Assembly (NCBI GenBank): GCA_008668455.1
Contig: RQCD01000031.1
Span: 1-9,914 of the forward strand
From: Clostridia bacterium
GTDB taxonomy: Bacteria > Bacillota > Clostridia > UBA1381
Length of the DNA: 9,914 nucleotides
Direction of reading: 5' to 3'
Positions 1 to 5,645 of the stretch are shown here, in pieces. Position 1 is the stretch's first letter. Every line of letters begins with the position of its first letter. The position numbers and the translations under genes were made by a program. A model generated the notes under the pieces. The model was not told the DNA's origin and did no database searches. It was given only the letters and a program-made list of their open reading frames with translations.

Positions 1-581
1 ACCTCGTGCTGTCCCCTGCCCGACTCATGGTGCGACGCCTCCACCTCAAAATCCATATCCTCCAGTGTCAGTACAATTTCGCGGCGGCAGTTTTCTCCGT
101 TATCCAACGGAGCAACATCGAAATATCCGCCCTCATCATTCGTGCTTGCAAGCGGTGCGCCGGAATCATCCGTATTAAACAAATAAAATTCACACTCCGG
201 TCCGACCTGACAGTCAAACCCCATCTCAAAGGCTTCCTGCATCACCTTTTTCAGGATATAGCGCGGATCACCTGTAAACGGCTTGCGGTCAGCTGTATAA
301 ATATCACAGATCAGCCGGGCAACCTTTCCCTGATGCGGCCGCCACGGGAAAATTGCAAAGGTATCTAAAATCGGATACAAATACATATCCGATTCCTCCA
401 CCGAGACAAATCCGTCAAATGCCGAGCCGTCAAATGTAATTTTATTCTCAAGCGCCTTTTCCAGCTGAGAAACCGTAATCGCTACATTCTTGATCTGACC
501 GGACAAATCAGTAAATTGCAGCCTGATAAACTGGACATCCTCCTCCTCTACTAAATTCAATATATCCTGCTTTGTATACAT
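1..581 (-). CDS. glnA: Glutamine synthetase type I, N-terminal part (cut by the window edge)
   Basis: Condenses glutamate and ammonia to glutamine using ATP; a cytoplasmic enzyme, dodecameric in this family. The minus frame from ATG at 581 is open to the window edge, giving 193 codons of an expected 440-450. Visible family landmarks are the N-terminal beta-grasp region (IRLQFTDLSGQIKNV, residues 19-33), FDGSAFDGF with EESDMYLYP (about 50-70), IFPW, CDIY, the metal-ligand segment GPECEFYLF, and GENCRREIV with EASHHESGRGQHE near the cut. It aligns closely by eye with the B. subtilis GSI-alpha enzyme, not with the adenylylated GSI-beta type, although the C-terminal regulatory segment is not visible. 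The start is fixed by AAAGGAG just upstream. Ser60 stands where B. subtilis has Arg62. It lies downstream of the liv operon and is separated from it by a terminator. The call is confident; the catalytic C-terminal half is outside the window. Confidence 0.96.
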   Translation of the reverse strand, partial: MYTKQDILNLVEEEDVQFIRLQFTDLSGQIKNVAITVSQLEKALENKITFDGSAFDGFVSVEESDMYLYPILDTFAIFPWRPHQGKVARLICDIYTADRKPFTGDPRYILKKVMQEAFEMGFDCQVGPECEFYLFNTDDSGAPLASTNDEGGYFDVAPLDNGENCRREIVLTLEDMDFEVEASHHESGRGQHE

Positions 582-592
582 AGCTTTTCTCC

Positions 593-620
593 TTTCCCGG
601 CATATGACCCGCTCCGGAAA
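593..620 (-). other. Small hairpin next to the glnA ribosome binding site
   Basis: The arms 593-600 and 614-620 pair as a 7-bp stem with a one-base bulge and a 13-nt loop. On the glnA mRNA the 3' arm runs directly into the GGAG of the Shine-Dalgarno (589-592). It could influence ribosome access, but a stem this short can occur by chance. Confidence 0.3.
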
Positions 621-648
621 TCGTATTTACAAAAAAAGAGGGTATCAA
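620..648 (-). promoter_or_regulatory. Candidate second glnA promoter (P2)
   Basis: Reading the minus strand, TTGATA (643-648) is followed after exactly 17 bp by TACGAT (620-625). That is 5/6 and 4/6 matches to sigma-A consensus. The -35 box lies inside the 3' arm of the liv terminator hairpin. It would start transcription near 613, giving a leader of about 30 nt before the glnA start. If real, it lets glnA be transcribed without crossing the terminator. It is weaker than P1. Confidence 0.4.
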
Positions 649-667
649 AACTTATTGAAACCCCCTT
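631..667 (-). terminator. Intrinsic terminator after livF and before glnA
   Basis: The arms 636-648 and 655-667 form a 13-position stem with two mismatches (A/A and A/C) and a 6-nt loop. On the minus strand the stem is followed at once by seven T residues (631-637, the last two being in the stem base). It lies 57 nt past the livF stop and ends the liv operon. Because a strong promoter lies just upstream of it, it may also act as a leader attenuator for glnA. Confidence 0.8.
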
Positions 668-679
668 GCTTCTGACTTA

Positions 680-708
680 ATTCTATCATGAAGCAGCGCA
701 TTTGTCAA
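680..708 (-). promoter_or_regulatory. Near-consensus sigma-A promoter upstream of glnA (P1)
   Basis: On the minus strand TTGACA (703-708, a perfect -35) is followed after 17 bp by TAGAAT (680-685, 5/6 to consensus). The -35 starts 15 nt beyond the livF stop. Predicted initiation is near 672-673, only about five bases before the 5' arm of the terminator at 631-667. RNA from this promoter must therefore pass the hairpin to reach glnA. Confidence 0.7.
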
Positions 709-723
709 TCAATTCCTGAAAAC

Positions 724-1434
724 TTATTCACCCAAATATGCTTTTTTGATCTGATCATTGTTCATCATTTCCTTTGCGTCGCCGCTCATGACGATATTTC
801 CTGTCTCTAAAACATAGGCGCGATCTGCGATGGAAAGCGCTTTTTTTGCATTCTGTTCCACCAAAAGAACTGTTGTTCCGCTTTTGGAAACGCTCTCAAT
901 AATATCAAATATCTCTCCTACCAATAGCGGAGAAAGTCCCATAGACGGCTCGTCCATCAGAATGATTTTGGGATTGGACATCAGAGCGCGTCCCATGGCA
1001 AGCATCTGCTGCTCACCGCCGGAAAGCGTGCCGGCGATCTGGTTTTTCAGTTCCTCCAGACGCGGAAAATGCTCATAAACCATCCTGATATTTTCGGAAA
1101 TACGCTTTTTATCACTCAGCGTAAACGCTCCAAGCTTCAGATTCTCATAAACGGAAAGCTCCTGAAAAATTCTTCTTCCCTCCGGTACATGCGCCATTCC
1201 AAGCGATACAATTTTATGCGCCGGCGTTTTTAAAAGGTTTGTTCCCTCAAACGTGATCGATCCCTTTTTCGGAGTGATCAAGCCAGTAATGGTGTGCAAA
1301 ATAGTGGTTTTACCGGCGCCGTTTGCACCGATCAGCGCGATAACCTCTCCCTCATTTACTTCAAAGGAGACTCCCTTAATTGCCCGGATCATGCCGTAAT
1401 GCACATGCAGATCCTCAACTGTAAGCATTGCCAT
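724..1434 (-). CDS. livF: Branched-chain amino acid ABC transporter ATPase LivF
   Basis: The second of two cytoplasmic ATPases that power uptake of leucine, isoleucine and valine; it pairs with LivG under the LivHM permease. The 236 residues match the family length. Walker A is GANGAGKTT (36-44), then the characteristic HVPEGRRIF (82-90), the ABC signature LSGGEQQ (137-143), Walker B ILMDEP (158-163) and LLVEQNA. In that last segment Gln replaces the usual H-loop His, which is a LivF hallmark. The start at 1434 is set by AAGGAGGAG eight bases upstream; a second ATG two codons in is possible. The gene begins 15 nt after the livG stop, is last in the operon, and is followed by an intrinsic terminator. 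Confidence 0.95.
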   Translation of the reverse strand: MAMLTVEDLHVHYGMIRAIKGVSFEVNEGEVIALIGANGAGKTTILHTITGLITPKKGSITFEGTNLLKTPAHKIVSLGMAHVPEGRRIFQELSVYENLKLGAFTLSDKKRISENIRMVYEHFPRLEELKNQIAGTLSGGEQQMLAMGRALMSNPKIILMDEPSMGLSPLLVGEIFDIIESVSKSGTTVLLVEQNAKKALSIADRAYVLETGNIVMSGDAKEMMNNDQIKKAYLGE

Positions 1435-1449
1435 TTTAAAATCTCCTCC

Positions 1450-2208
1450 TTATTCTCCAAGATATGCTGCAATAACACTCGGATCGTTCAAGACTGCGCT
1501 GGTTTCTCCGGACGCAAGCTCTGTTCCGAAATTCAGAACAGTCAGTCTTTCGCAGATTCCGCTGACAAGCCGCATATCATGCTCGATCAGAAGAATGGTC
1601 ATCTTAAATTCCTTCTGCACAAACCGGATCGTGTCCATCAGCTCGGCTGTTTCGTTCGGATTCATGCCGGCCGCCGGCTCGTCCAGAAGCAAAAGCTTCG
1701 GATGCGTCGCCAGTGCTCTGGCAATTTCAAGCTTTCTCTGCTTTCCGTAAGGAAGATTTTCTGCCAAAAAGTCCTTTTCCAGCTTTAAATCAAAAACCTC
1801 TAAAAGAGTATCCGTTTCCTCATTCATCTGCTTTTCGGTTTTAAAGTAAGCCGGAAGCCGGAGCATGCTGGATATTAAAGAATTTTGATAATGGTGCGAA
1901 AGTCCTACCTTGACATTATCCGCTACCGACATGTTGTGGAACAGGCGGATATTCTGAAAGGTTCTTGCAATTCCTTTCTGGTTAATCTCGATCGGCGCTT
2001 TGCCGGTCAGATCCTCACCGTCTAACAGAAAGCTTCCGGAGGTCGGCTTATATACGCCGGTCAAAAGGTTAAATACGGTTGTTTTTCCTGCTCCGTTTGG
2101 GCCAATCAGTCCATAGAGCTGACCCTTTTCAATCGAGAGCGAAAAGTCATCGACAGCTTTCAGACCGCCGAAGGTGATACCTAAATGATTGACTTCTAAA
2201 AGTGCCAT
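1450..2208 (-). CDS. livG: Branched-chain amino acid ABC transporter ATPase LivG
   Basis: ATPase partner of LivF in the same importer. The 252 residues are full length. Walker A is GPNGAGKTT (36-44), followed by the LivG-typical IARTFQNIRLF (80-90). The signature motif is the divergent LPYGKQRKLEIARAL (152-166), as expected for LivG instead of LSGGQ. Walker B is LLLLDEPAAGMNP (172-184), and the H-loop His is at about 210 in LLIEHDM. The start codon overlaps the livM stop by one base (TAATG), a typical translational-coupling junction. The order livK-H-M-G-F around it removes doubt about specificity class. The exact substrate range (BCAA or related amino acids) cannot be read from sequence. Confidence 0.95.
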   Translation of the reverse strand: MALLEVNHLGITFGGLKAVDDFSLSIEKGQLYGLIGPNGAGKTTVFNLLTGVYKPTSGSFLLDGEDLTGKAPIEINQKGIARTFQNIRLFHNMSVADNVKVGLSHHYQNSLISSMLRLPAYFKTEKQMNEETDTLLEVFDLKLEKDFLAENLPYGKQRKLEIARALATHPKLLLLDEPAAGMNPNETAELMDTIRFVQKEFKMTILLIEHDMRLVSGICERLTVLNFGTELASGETSAVLNDPSVIAAYLGE

Positions 2209-3173
2209 TATTCCTTCACCGTTCCTTTCTCTGCCTGTCCTCTCCGAAACAGCTTTTCCTTAAAGGCAAGGAATTTCGGTGAAGCATTTAAAATCATCAT
2301 CGCAATCAGAACCACTGCATAGATCAAAAGACGATACTTCGCCAATCCGCGCAAAAGCTCCGGCAAAAGTGTGATAATGACCGCCGCAATCATCGAACCC
2401 GGAATAGATCCCATGCCGCCCAGCACAACCATAACCAAAATTTCGATTGATTTATTAAAGTCAAAGTTGACAGGCTTCAGCTGTCCGATGTTAAAGCCGT
2501 ACAAAACCCCTGCAACACCGGCGAAAAATGCAGCAATGACAAAAGCCAGCAGCTTAAAATAAACGACATTCACACCGGTTGCCTCAGCAGCGATAATATT
2601 ATCCCGGATGGCACAGATAGAACGTCCGTGCCGGGAATGAACCAGGTTTGCGATCAGAATCACAGTCAGTACCATCACAACATAAACCAGAGTAAAGCTT
2701 GCATGCTTCGGAATTTTCTGTAACCCCAGCGCACCGCCTGTGATGGAAAGACTTGTAAAGAGCGAACGGACAATTTCTCCGAACGCCAGCGTTACAATTG
2801 CAAGATAGTCACCCTTTAAGCGCAGCGCCGGAACACCGATAATCACACCAAAAATTGCCGCAAACAGTCCGCCGATCAGCATTGCCAGCGGAATTGTGAG
2901 ATAATCCGGCAAGCCGGAATTGACGGCAAAAATACATCCTGCATATGCTCCCACCGACATAAAGCCGGCATGCCCCAGCGTCAGCTCTCCCAAAAATCCT
3001 ACCGTCAGATTCAGGGAAACTGCCAATATAATATTAATTCCAATCGGAATCAGCTGATTCTGCATAGACCGGGATAATACCCCCGACGCAGAAAGCGCAA
3101 ATAAAACTGCATAGGCTGCAATCATGACTGCAAGATTCCGGAGCAGACTGATTGTTTTCTTTTTTATTGCCAT
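2208..3173 (-). CDS. livM: Branched-chain amino acid ABC transporter permease LivM
   Basis: One of the two membrane subunits that form the translocation channel. It is 321 residues with a basic N-terminus (MAIKKK) and about eight to ten hydrophobic segments. Family motifs include LTVGFLGELTLGHAGFMSVGAYAG (from about 56), PALRLKGDYLAIVTLAFGEI (115-134), the ATPase-contacting cytoplasmic loop GRSICAIRDNIIAAEATGVN (183-202), and GGMGSIPGS (252-260). The C-terminus is charged and cytoplasmic. It starts only three bases after the livH stop and overlaps the livG start by one base, so livH, livM and livG are almost certainly cotranscribed and coupled. Confidence 0.94.
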   Translation of the reverse strand: MAIKKKTISLLRNLAVMIAAYAVLFALSASGVLSRSMQNQLIPIGINIILAVSLNLTVGFLGELTLGHAGFMSVGAYAGCIFAVNSGLPDYLTIPLAMLIGGLFAAIFGVIIGVPALRLKGDYLAIVTLAFGEIVRSLFTSLSITGGALGLQKIPKHASFTLVYVVMVLTVILIANLVHSRHGRSICAIRDNIIAAEATGVNVVYFKLLAFVIAAFFAGVAGVLYGFNIGQLKPVNFDFNKSIEILVMVVLGGMGSIPGSMIAAVIITLLPELLRGLAKYRLLIYAVVLIAMMILNASPKFLAFKEKLFRRGQAEKGTVKE

Positions 3174-3176
3174 CTC

Positions 3177-4049
3177 TTACACCTTCTCCCTTTTCTTTTT
3201 CCCCAATAAGCCAGTCGGCTTTACCAGCAATACAATAATCAGAACGCTGAACACAATTGCATCCGTAATCTGAGACGCATAAACCTTTGCAAAGGTTTCA
3301 ATAATCCCCAGAATAATGCCTCCGAGCATTGCGCCCGGAATCGAGCCGATACCGCCAAGCACCGCTGCAACGAACGCCTTGATACCCGGTAGCTGACCCA
3401 TATACGGATCAACATAGGAATTGAAGGATGCAAGATACAGAATACTGGCAACCGCTGCAAGACCCGAACCGATTGCAAACGTGACCGAAATCGTCCGGTT
3501 TACATTCACTCCCATCAGCTCTGCCGCGCCCTTATCCTCTGAAACCGCCAGCATTGCCTTGCCGGTTTTTGTTTTATTGATAAACAGCACCAGCGCAATC
3601 ATCAGAACGGTTGTGACGGCAAGCGTCAGAATTGTGTTTCCGCTAATCCGGATTCCGCCGAGATTCACCTCGCCTAAGCGGATAAAATTCGGAACCTGCT
3701 GCGCATTTGATCCGAACAGCAAAAGAGATAAGCTCTGCAAAAAATAAGATACGCCGATTGCAGTAATTAAAACTGCGAGAGGCGATGCCTTTCTCAAAGG
3801 CTTATAGGCAATTTTTTCAATCAGTATTCCCATAACAGCACAGGCAATAATACTGATGGATGCCGCCAAAACCGGATTTGCACCAAATATCGGCAGGGAA
3901 AGCATGACGACATAGCCGCCGACCATAATGACGTCTCCATGCGCAAAATTCAGCATCTTTGCAATTCCGTAAACCATGGTATATCCAAGCGCAATCAGCG
4001 CATAGATACTGCCCATGTTCAGGCCGTTAATAAATTGTTGTAATAACAT
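3177..4049 (-). CDS. livH: Branched-chain amino acid ABC transporter permease LivH
   Basis: Partner membrane subunit of LivM. The 290 residues match the usual length. Recognisable motifs are the N-terminal NGLNMGSIYALIALGYTMVYGI (8-29), LNFAHGDVIMVGGY (33-46), the cytoplasmic coupling loop TGKAMLAVSEDKGAAELMG (162-180), and GGIGSIPGAMLGG (232-244), then a basic tail (GKKKREKV). The start at 4049 has GGGGTGGAG directly upstream; the GGAG itself is only two bases from the ATG, so the GGGGTG part probably serves as the Shine-Dalgarno. It is first after the 255-nt gap that holds the livK terminator. I found no clear consensus promoter in that gap, so it may depend on read-through from livK or on an activated promoter. 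Confidence 0.94.
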   Translation of the reverse strand: MLLQQFINGLNMGSIYALIALGYTMVYGIAKMLNFAHGDVIMVGGYVVMLSLPIFGANPVLAASISIIACAVMGILIEKIAYKPLRKASPLAVLITAIGVSYFLQSLSLLLFGSNAQQVPNFIRLGEVNLGGIRISGNTILTLAVTTVLMIALVLFINKTKTGKAMLAVSEDKGAAELMGVNVNRTISVTFAIGSGLAAVASILYLASFNSYVDPYMGQLPGIKAFVAAVLGGIGSIPGAMLGGIILGIIETFAKVYASQITDAIVFSVLIIVLLVKPTGLLGKKKREKV

Positions 4050-4077
4050 TTCTCCACCCCGTAATTAATTTAACTAA

Positions 4078-4130
4078 TTTTGAAAACTGCCTTGTGAGCT
4101 TTTTGAAAACCTCTCGATCTGTTTTGAAAA
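4078..4130. repeat. Three copies of TTTTCAAAA upstream of livH
   Basis: The near-palindromic 9-mer TTTTGAAAA (TTTTCAAAA on the coding strand) occurs exactly at 4078-4086, 4101-4109 and 4122-4130, with start-to-start spacing of 23 and 21 bp, about two helical turns. All three lie in the 255-nt region between livK and livH, 29 to 81 bp ahead of the livH start. Even phasing on one DNA face suggests binding sites for a dimeric regulator. The half-sites resemble those of CodY (AATTTTC..GAAAATT) but lack its central spacing. In an AT-rich gap some of this may be chance. Confidence 0.5.
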
Positions 4131-4171
4131 GAAAGGTGTGTGATTTAAAAATCTGCTTTGCCCGGAAAGAA

Positions 4172-4197
4172 GCATTGTGTGCTTATTCCGCAAATGC
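4172..4197 (-). other. Weak hairpin in the livK-livH gap
   Basis: GCATT and AATGC (4193-4197 and 4172-4176 on the plus strand) pair outside an inner 3-bp TGC/GCA stem with a 7-nt loop and a 3-nt bulge. No T-tract follows, so it is not a terminator. It could stabilise the 5' end of livH mRNA after processing. This is a low-confidence structure. The rest of the 4050-4231 stretch holds the repeats at 4078-4130 and otherwise nothing I can name. Confidence 0.2.
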
Positions 4198-4231
4198 AAA
4201 AATAATATGTCTTTTTAATCTATATATACCG

Positions 4232-4267
4232 GAAAAAGGAGAAGACCATATTATCTTCTCCTTTTTC
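4232..4267 (-). terminator. Intrinsic terminator downstream of livK
   Basis: The arms 4232-4245 and 4254-4267 are perfectly complementary over 14 bp with an 8-nt loop. The stem core GGAGAAGA/TCTTCTCC is flanked by an A5 tract on one side and a T5 tract on the other, so it can work in either direction. It starts 37 nt after the livK stop (4305). It should end most livK transcripts and allow limited read-through into livHMGF, a common way to overproduce the binding protein. Confidence 0.85.
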
Positions 4268-4304
4268 GCAGAAAAACCGTGATATACTGCTAAAAGTGCA
4301 CCGA

Positions 4305-5453
4305 TTATAACGCTACATATTTTCCGTTTTCAATCTTTGCAAAGTATGCAGTCTTGTCTGCCTCACCGTCTGCACTGAAGGTCATGGTTCCGGTTGTGCC
4401 GGTCAGAGTAATTTCAGTCATCGCCTTAATGAGCGCATCATTTTCTATAGCGCCTGCCTTTTCTGCCGCCGCCTTTACTGCATAAACTGCGTCATATGCG
4501 TCTGCTGCGAACTGATCCGGTGTTGCGCTGTATTTTTCCTCATAAGCCTTTACAAACTTCTGAACTGTTTCATTTTCAGAGGTTGCGATAAACGGTGTTA
4601 AGAATACTGCGCCCTCAATAGAGGAGGTGTCGCCGTTCAATTGCTTAATCACTCCATCCCAGCCGTCACATCCGAAGTACGGAAGTGAAATGCCCAGGCT
4701 CTTTGCCTGTTCTGCCACATAAGCAACCTCTGTGTAATAGAACGGCATGAACAGACACTCAGCATCTGTTCCGGAAATCTTGGTAAGCTGTGCCTTAAAG
4801 TCCTTGTCACCGCTTACAAATGCCTCTTTTGCAACCAGCTCGCCGCCCAGGGAAGTCAGCTTTTCCTCAAAGGCTTCCAGAATTCCTGTGCTGTATGCAT
4901 CTGAAGAATCATAAATTGCAGCAACCTTTTTCAAGCCTGCCGTCCCTGTAATATACTCTGCCATTTTTTCGCCCTGCTGCGGATCTGTAAAACAGATTCT
5001 GAAGGCATTATCATTCTTTGTGCAGTCCTTTGCCGAGCCGCTCGGTGTGATCTGCAGAATACCGTCCTTTACAGATTCATCTGCAACAGCGATACAGGGA
5101 TTACTGGTAACTGAACCGATTAAAACCTGCATGTCCTTATCCATCAGTGTGTTATATGCATTGACAGAATTCTGCTCTTTATTTTCATCGTCCTCAAACA
5201 TGAACTCAATCTGTTTTCCCAAAATGCCGCCTGCTGCGTTGATCTCATCTACTGCAACCTGTGCGCCCTGCTTTACAGAGATGCCGTAAGAAGCCGCACC
5301 GCCGGTGAGCGGACCGATTCCGCCGATTTTAATTGTATCGCCCGACGCAGCGTTTCCACCGTTATCTGCCGAATTGTCGCCCTGTGTTCCGCAGCCTGCT
5401 AACATAGAAGCCGCCAAAACCGCTGAAAGCATTACCGAAACAAACTTTTTCAT
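4305..5453 (-). CDS. livK: Branched-chain amino acid-binding lipoprotein LivK
   Basis: Extracellular substrate-binding component that captures the amino acid and docks on LivHM. The chosen start at 5453 gives 382 residues with a lipoprotein signal: MKK, a hydrophobic stretch, and the lipobox LAGC with the lipidated Cys at position 21. A Ser/Gly/Asn-rich linker (22-40) leads into a type I periplasmic-binding fold that begins IKIGGIGPLTGGAASYG. It contains the family segments VDEINAAGGILGKQIE and VLIGSVTSNPCIAVAD, and ends with a DAYDAVYAVKAA region. An in-frame ATG 28 codons upstream is rejected: it would bury the signal peptide, whereas 5453 has AGGAGGG six bases before it. Own promoter upstream, own terminator downstream. 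The binding specificity is inferred from the operon. Confidence 0.94.
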   Translation of the reverse strand: MKKFVSVMLSAVLAASMLAGCGTQGDNSADNGGNAASGDTIKIGGIGPLTGGAASYGISVKQGAQVAVDEINAAGGILGKQIEFMFEDDENKEQNSVNAYNTLMDKDMQVLIGSVTSNPCIAVADESVKDGILQITPSGSAKDCTKNDNAFRICFTDPQQGEKMAEYITGTAGLKKVAAIYDSSDAYSTGILEAFEEKLTSLGGELVAKEAFVSGDKDFKAQLTKISGTDAECLFMPFYYTEVAYVAEQAKSLGISLPYFGCDGWDGVIKQLNGDTSSIEGAVFLTPFIATSENETVQKFVKAYEEKYSATPDQFAADAYDAVYAVKAAAEKAGAIENDALIKAMTEITLTGTTGTMTFSADGEADKTAYFAKIENGKYVAL

Positions 5454-5459
5454 AAAAAA

Positions 5460-5466
5460 CCCTCCT
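5460..5466 (-). promoter_or_regulatory. Ribosome binding site that fixes the livK start
   Basis: AGGAGGG on the minus strand ends six bases before ATG 5453. It selects the start that exposes the lipoprotein signal over the longer open frame starting at 5537. That longer start would also lie inside the promoter, upstream of the predicted transcription start. Confidence 0.85.
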
Positions 5467-5508
5467 AATGTTTCATCAAAAAAACCAAATTGTTTTTTTA
5501 TAACAAAA

Positions 5509-5537
5509 ATAATACTACAATTTTGTGCGATTGTCAA
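5509..5537 (-). promoter_or_regulatory. livK promoter
   Basis: On the minus strand a perfect TTGACA (5532-5537) is followed after 17 bp by TATTAT (5509-5514, 5/6 to consensus). Predicted transcription starts near 5502, giving an untranslated leader of about 49 nt with no room for a T-box or riboswitch. This is one of the two strongest promoter-like sequences seen in the window. Confidence 0.8.
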
Positions 5538-5562
5538 TATAAAAGATCGAATCTTGTATATT
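5536..5562. promoter_or_regulatory. Imperfect dyad overlapping the livK -35 box (candidate operator)
   Basis: Positions 5536-5547 and 5551-5562 are complementary at 11 of 12 base pairs around a 3-bp centre (CGA at 5548-5550), with one A/G mismatch at 5542/5556. The arms contain AAGAT and ATCTT inside AATATA and TATATT. Its centre is about 47 bp upstream of the predicted start, and its edge covers two bases of the -35 hexamer. That placement suits either an activator contacting RNA polymerase or a repressor. The regulator is unknown; it does not match the CodY or GlnR/TnrA consensus. Confidence 0.5.
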
Positions 5563-5579
5563 TTTCACTGTCACCCCTT

Positions 5580-5614
5580 CGTTGTATCGTTAGTTTTGTA
5601 TAACTATTACAACG
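5580..5614. repeat. Second inverted repeat upstream of livK
   Basis: CGTTGTA (5580-5586) pairs with TACAACG (5608-5614), and GTTA (5589-5592) with TAAC (5601-5604). The two stems are separated by a 2/3-nt internal loop, and the apical loop is 8 nt. No T-tract follows on the minus strand, so it is not an obvious terminator for the upstream operon. The livK control region 5454-5645 otherwise holds only the promoter, the dyad and the leader. It could be a distal operator or a mRNA 3'-end structure. Confidence 0.35.
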
Positions 5615-5645
5615 CAAACTATGCAACATGCACAATTCTCTGTTC

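Noticed and set aside
1294..1788. Plus-strand open frame of 164 codons spanning livF and livG
   Set aside because: It is antisense to two clear ATPase genes and crosses their junction, with no family motif.
4078..4130. The TTTTCAAAA repeats as definite CodY boxes
   Set aside because: CodY sites need AATTTTC and GAAAATT separated by one base (15 bp). Here the half-sites overlap at a single central base, so the assignment is not justified without binding data.
4094..4282. Plus-strand open frame of 62 codons in the livK-livH gap
   Set aside because: No ribosome binding site, no recognisable protein motif, and it spans the bidirectional terminator hairpin; it looks like non-coding sequence.
5454..5502. 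T-box or riboswitch in the livK leader
   Set aside because: The predicted leader is about 49 nt and has no specifier loop, T-box sequence or terminator; there is no room for either.
5454..5537. Longer livK start at ATG 5537 giving 28 extra residues
   Set aside because: It would put the lipoprotein signal inside the protein and would begin within the promoter, upstream of the predicted transcription start. AGGAGGG fits the ATG at 5453.
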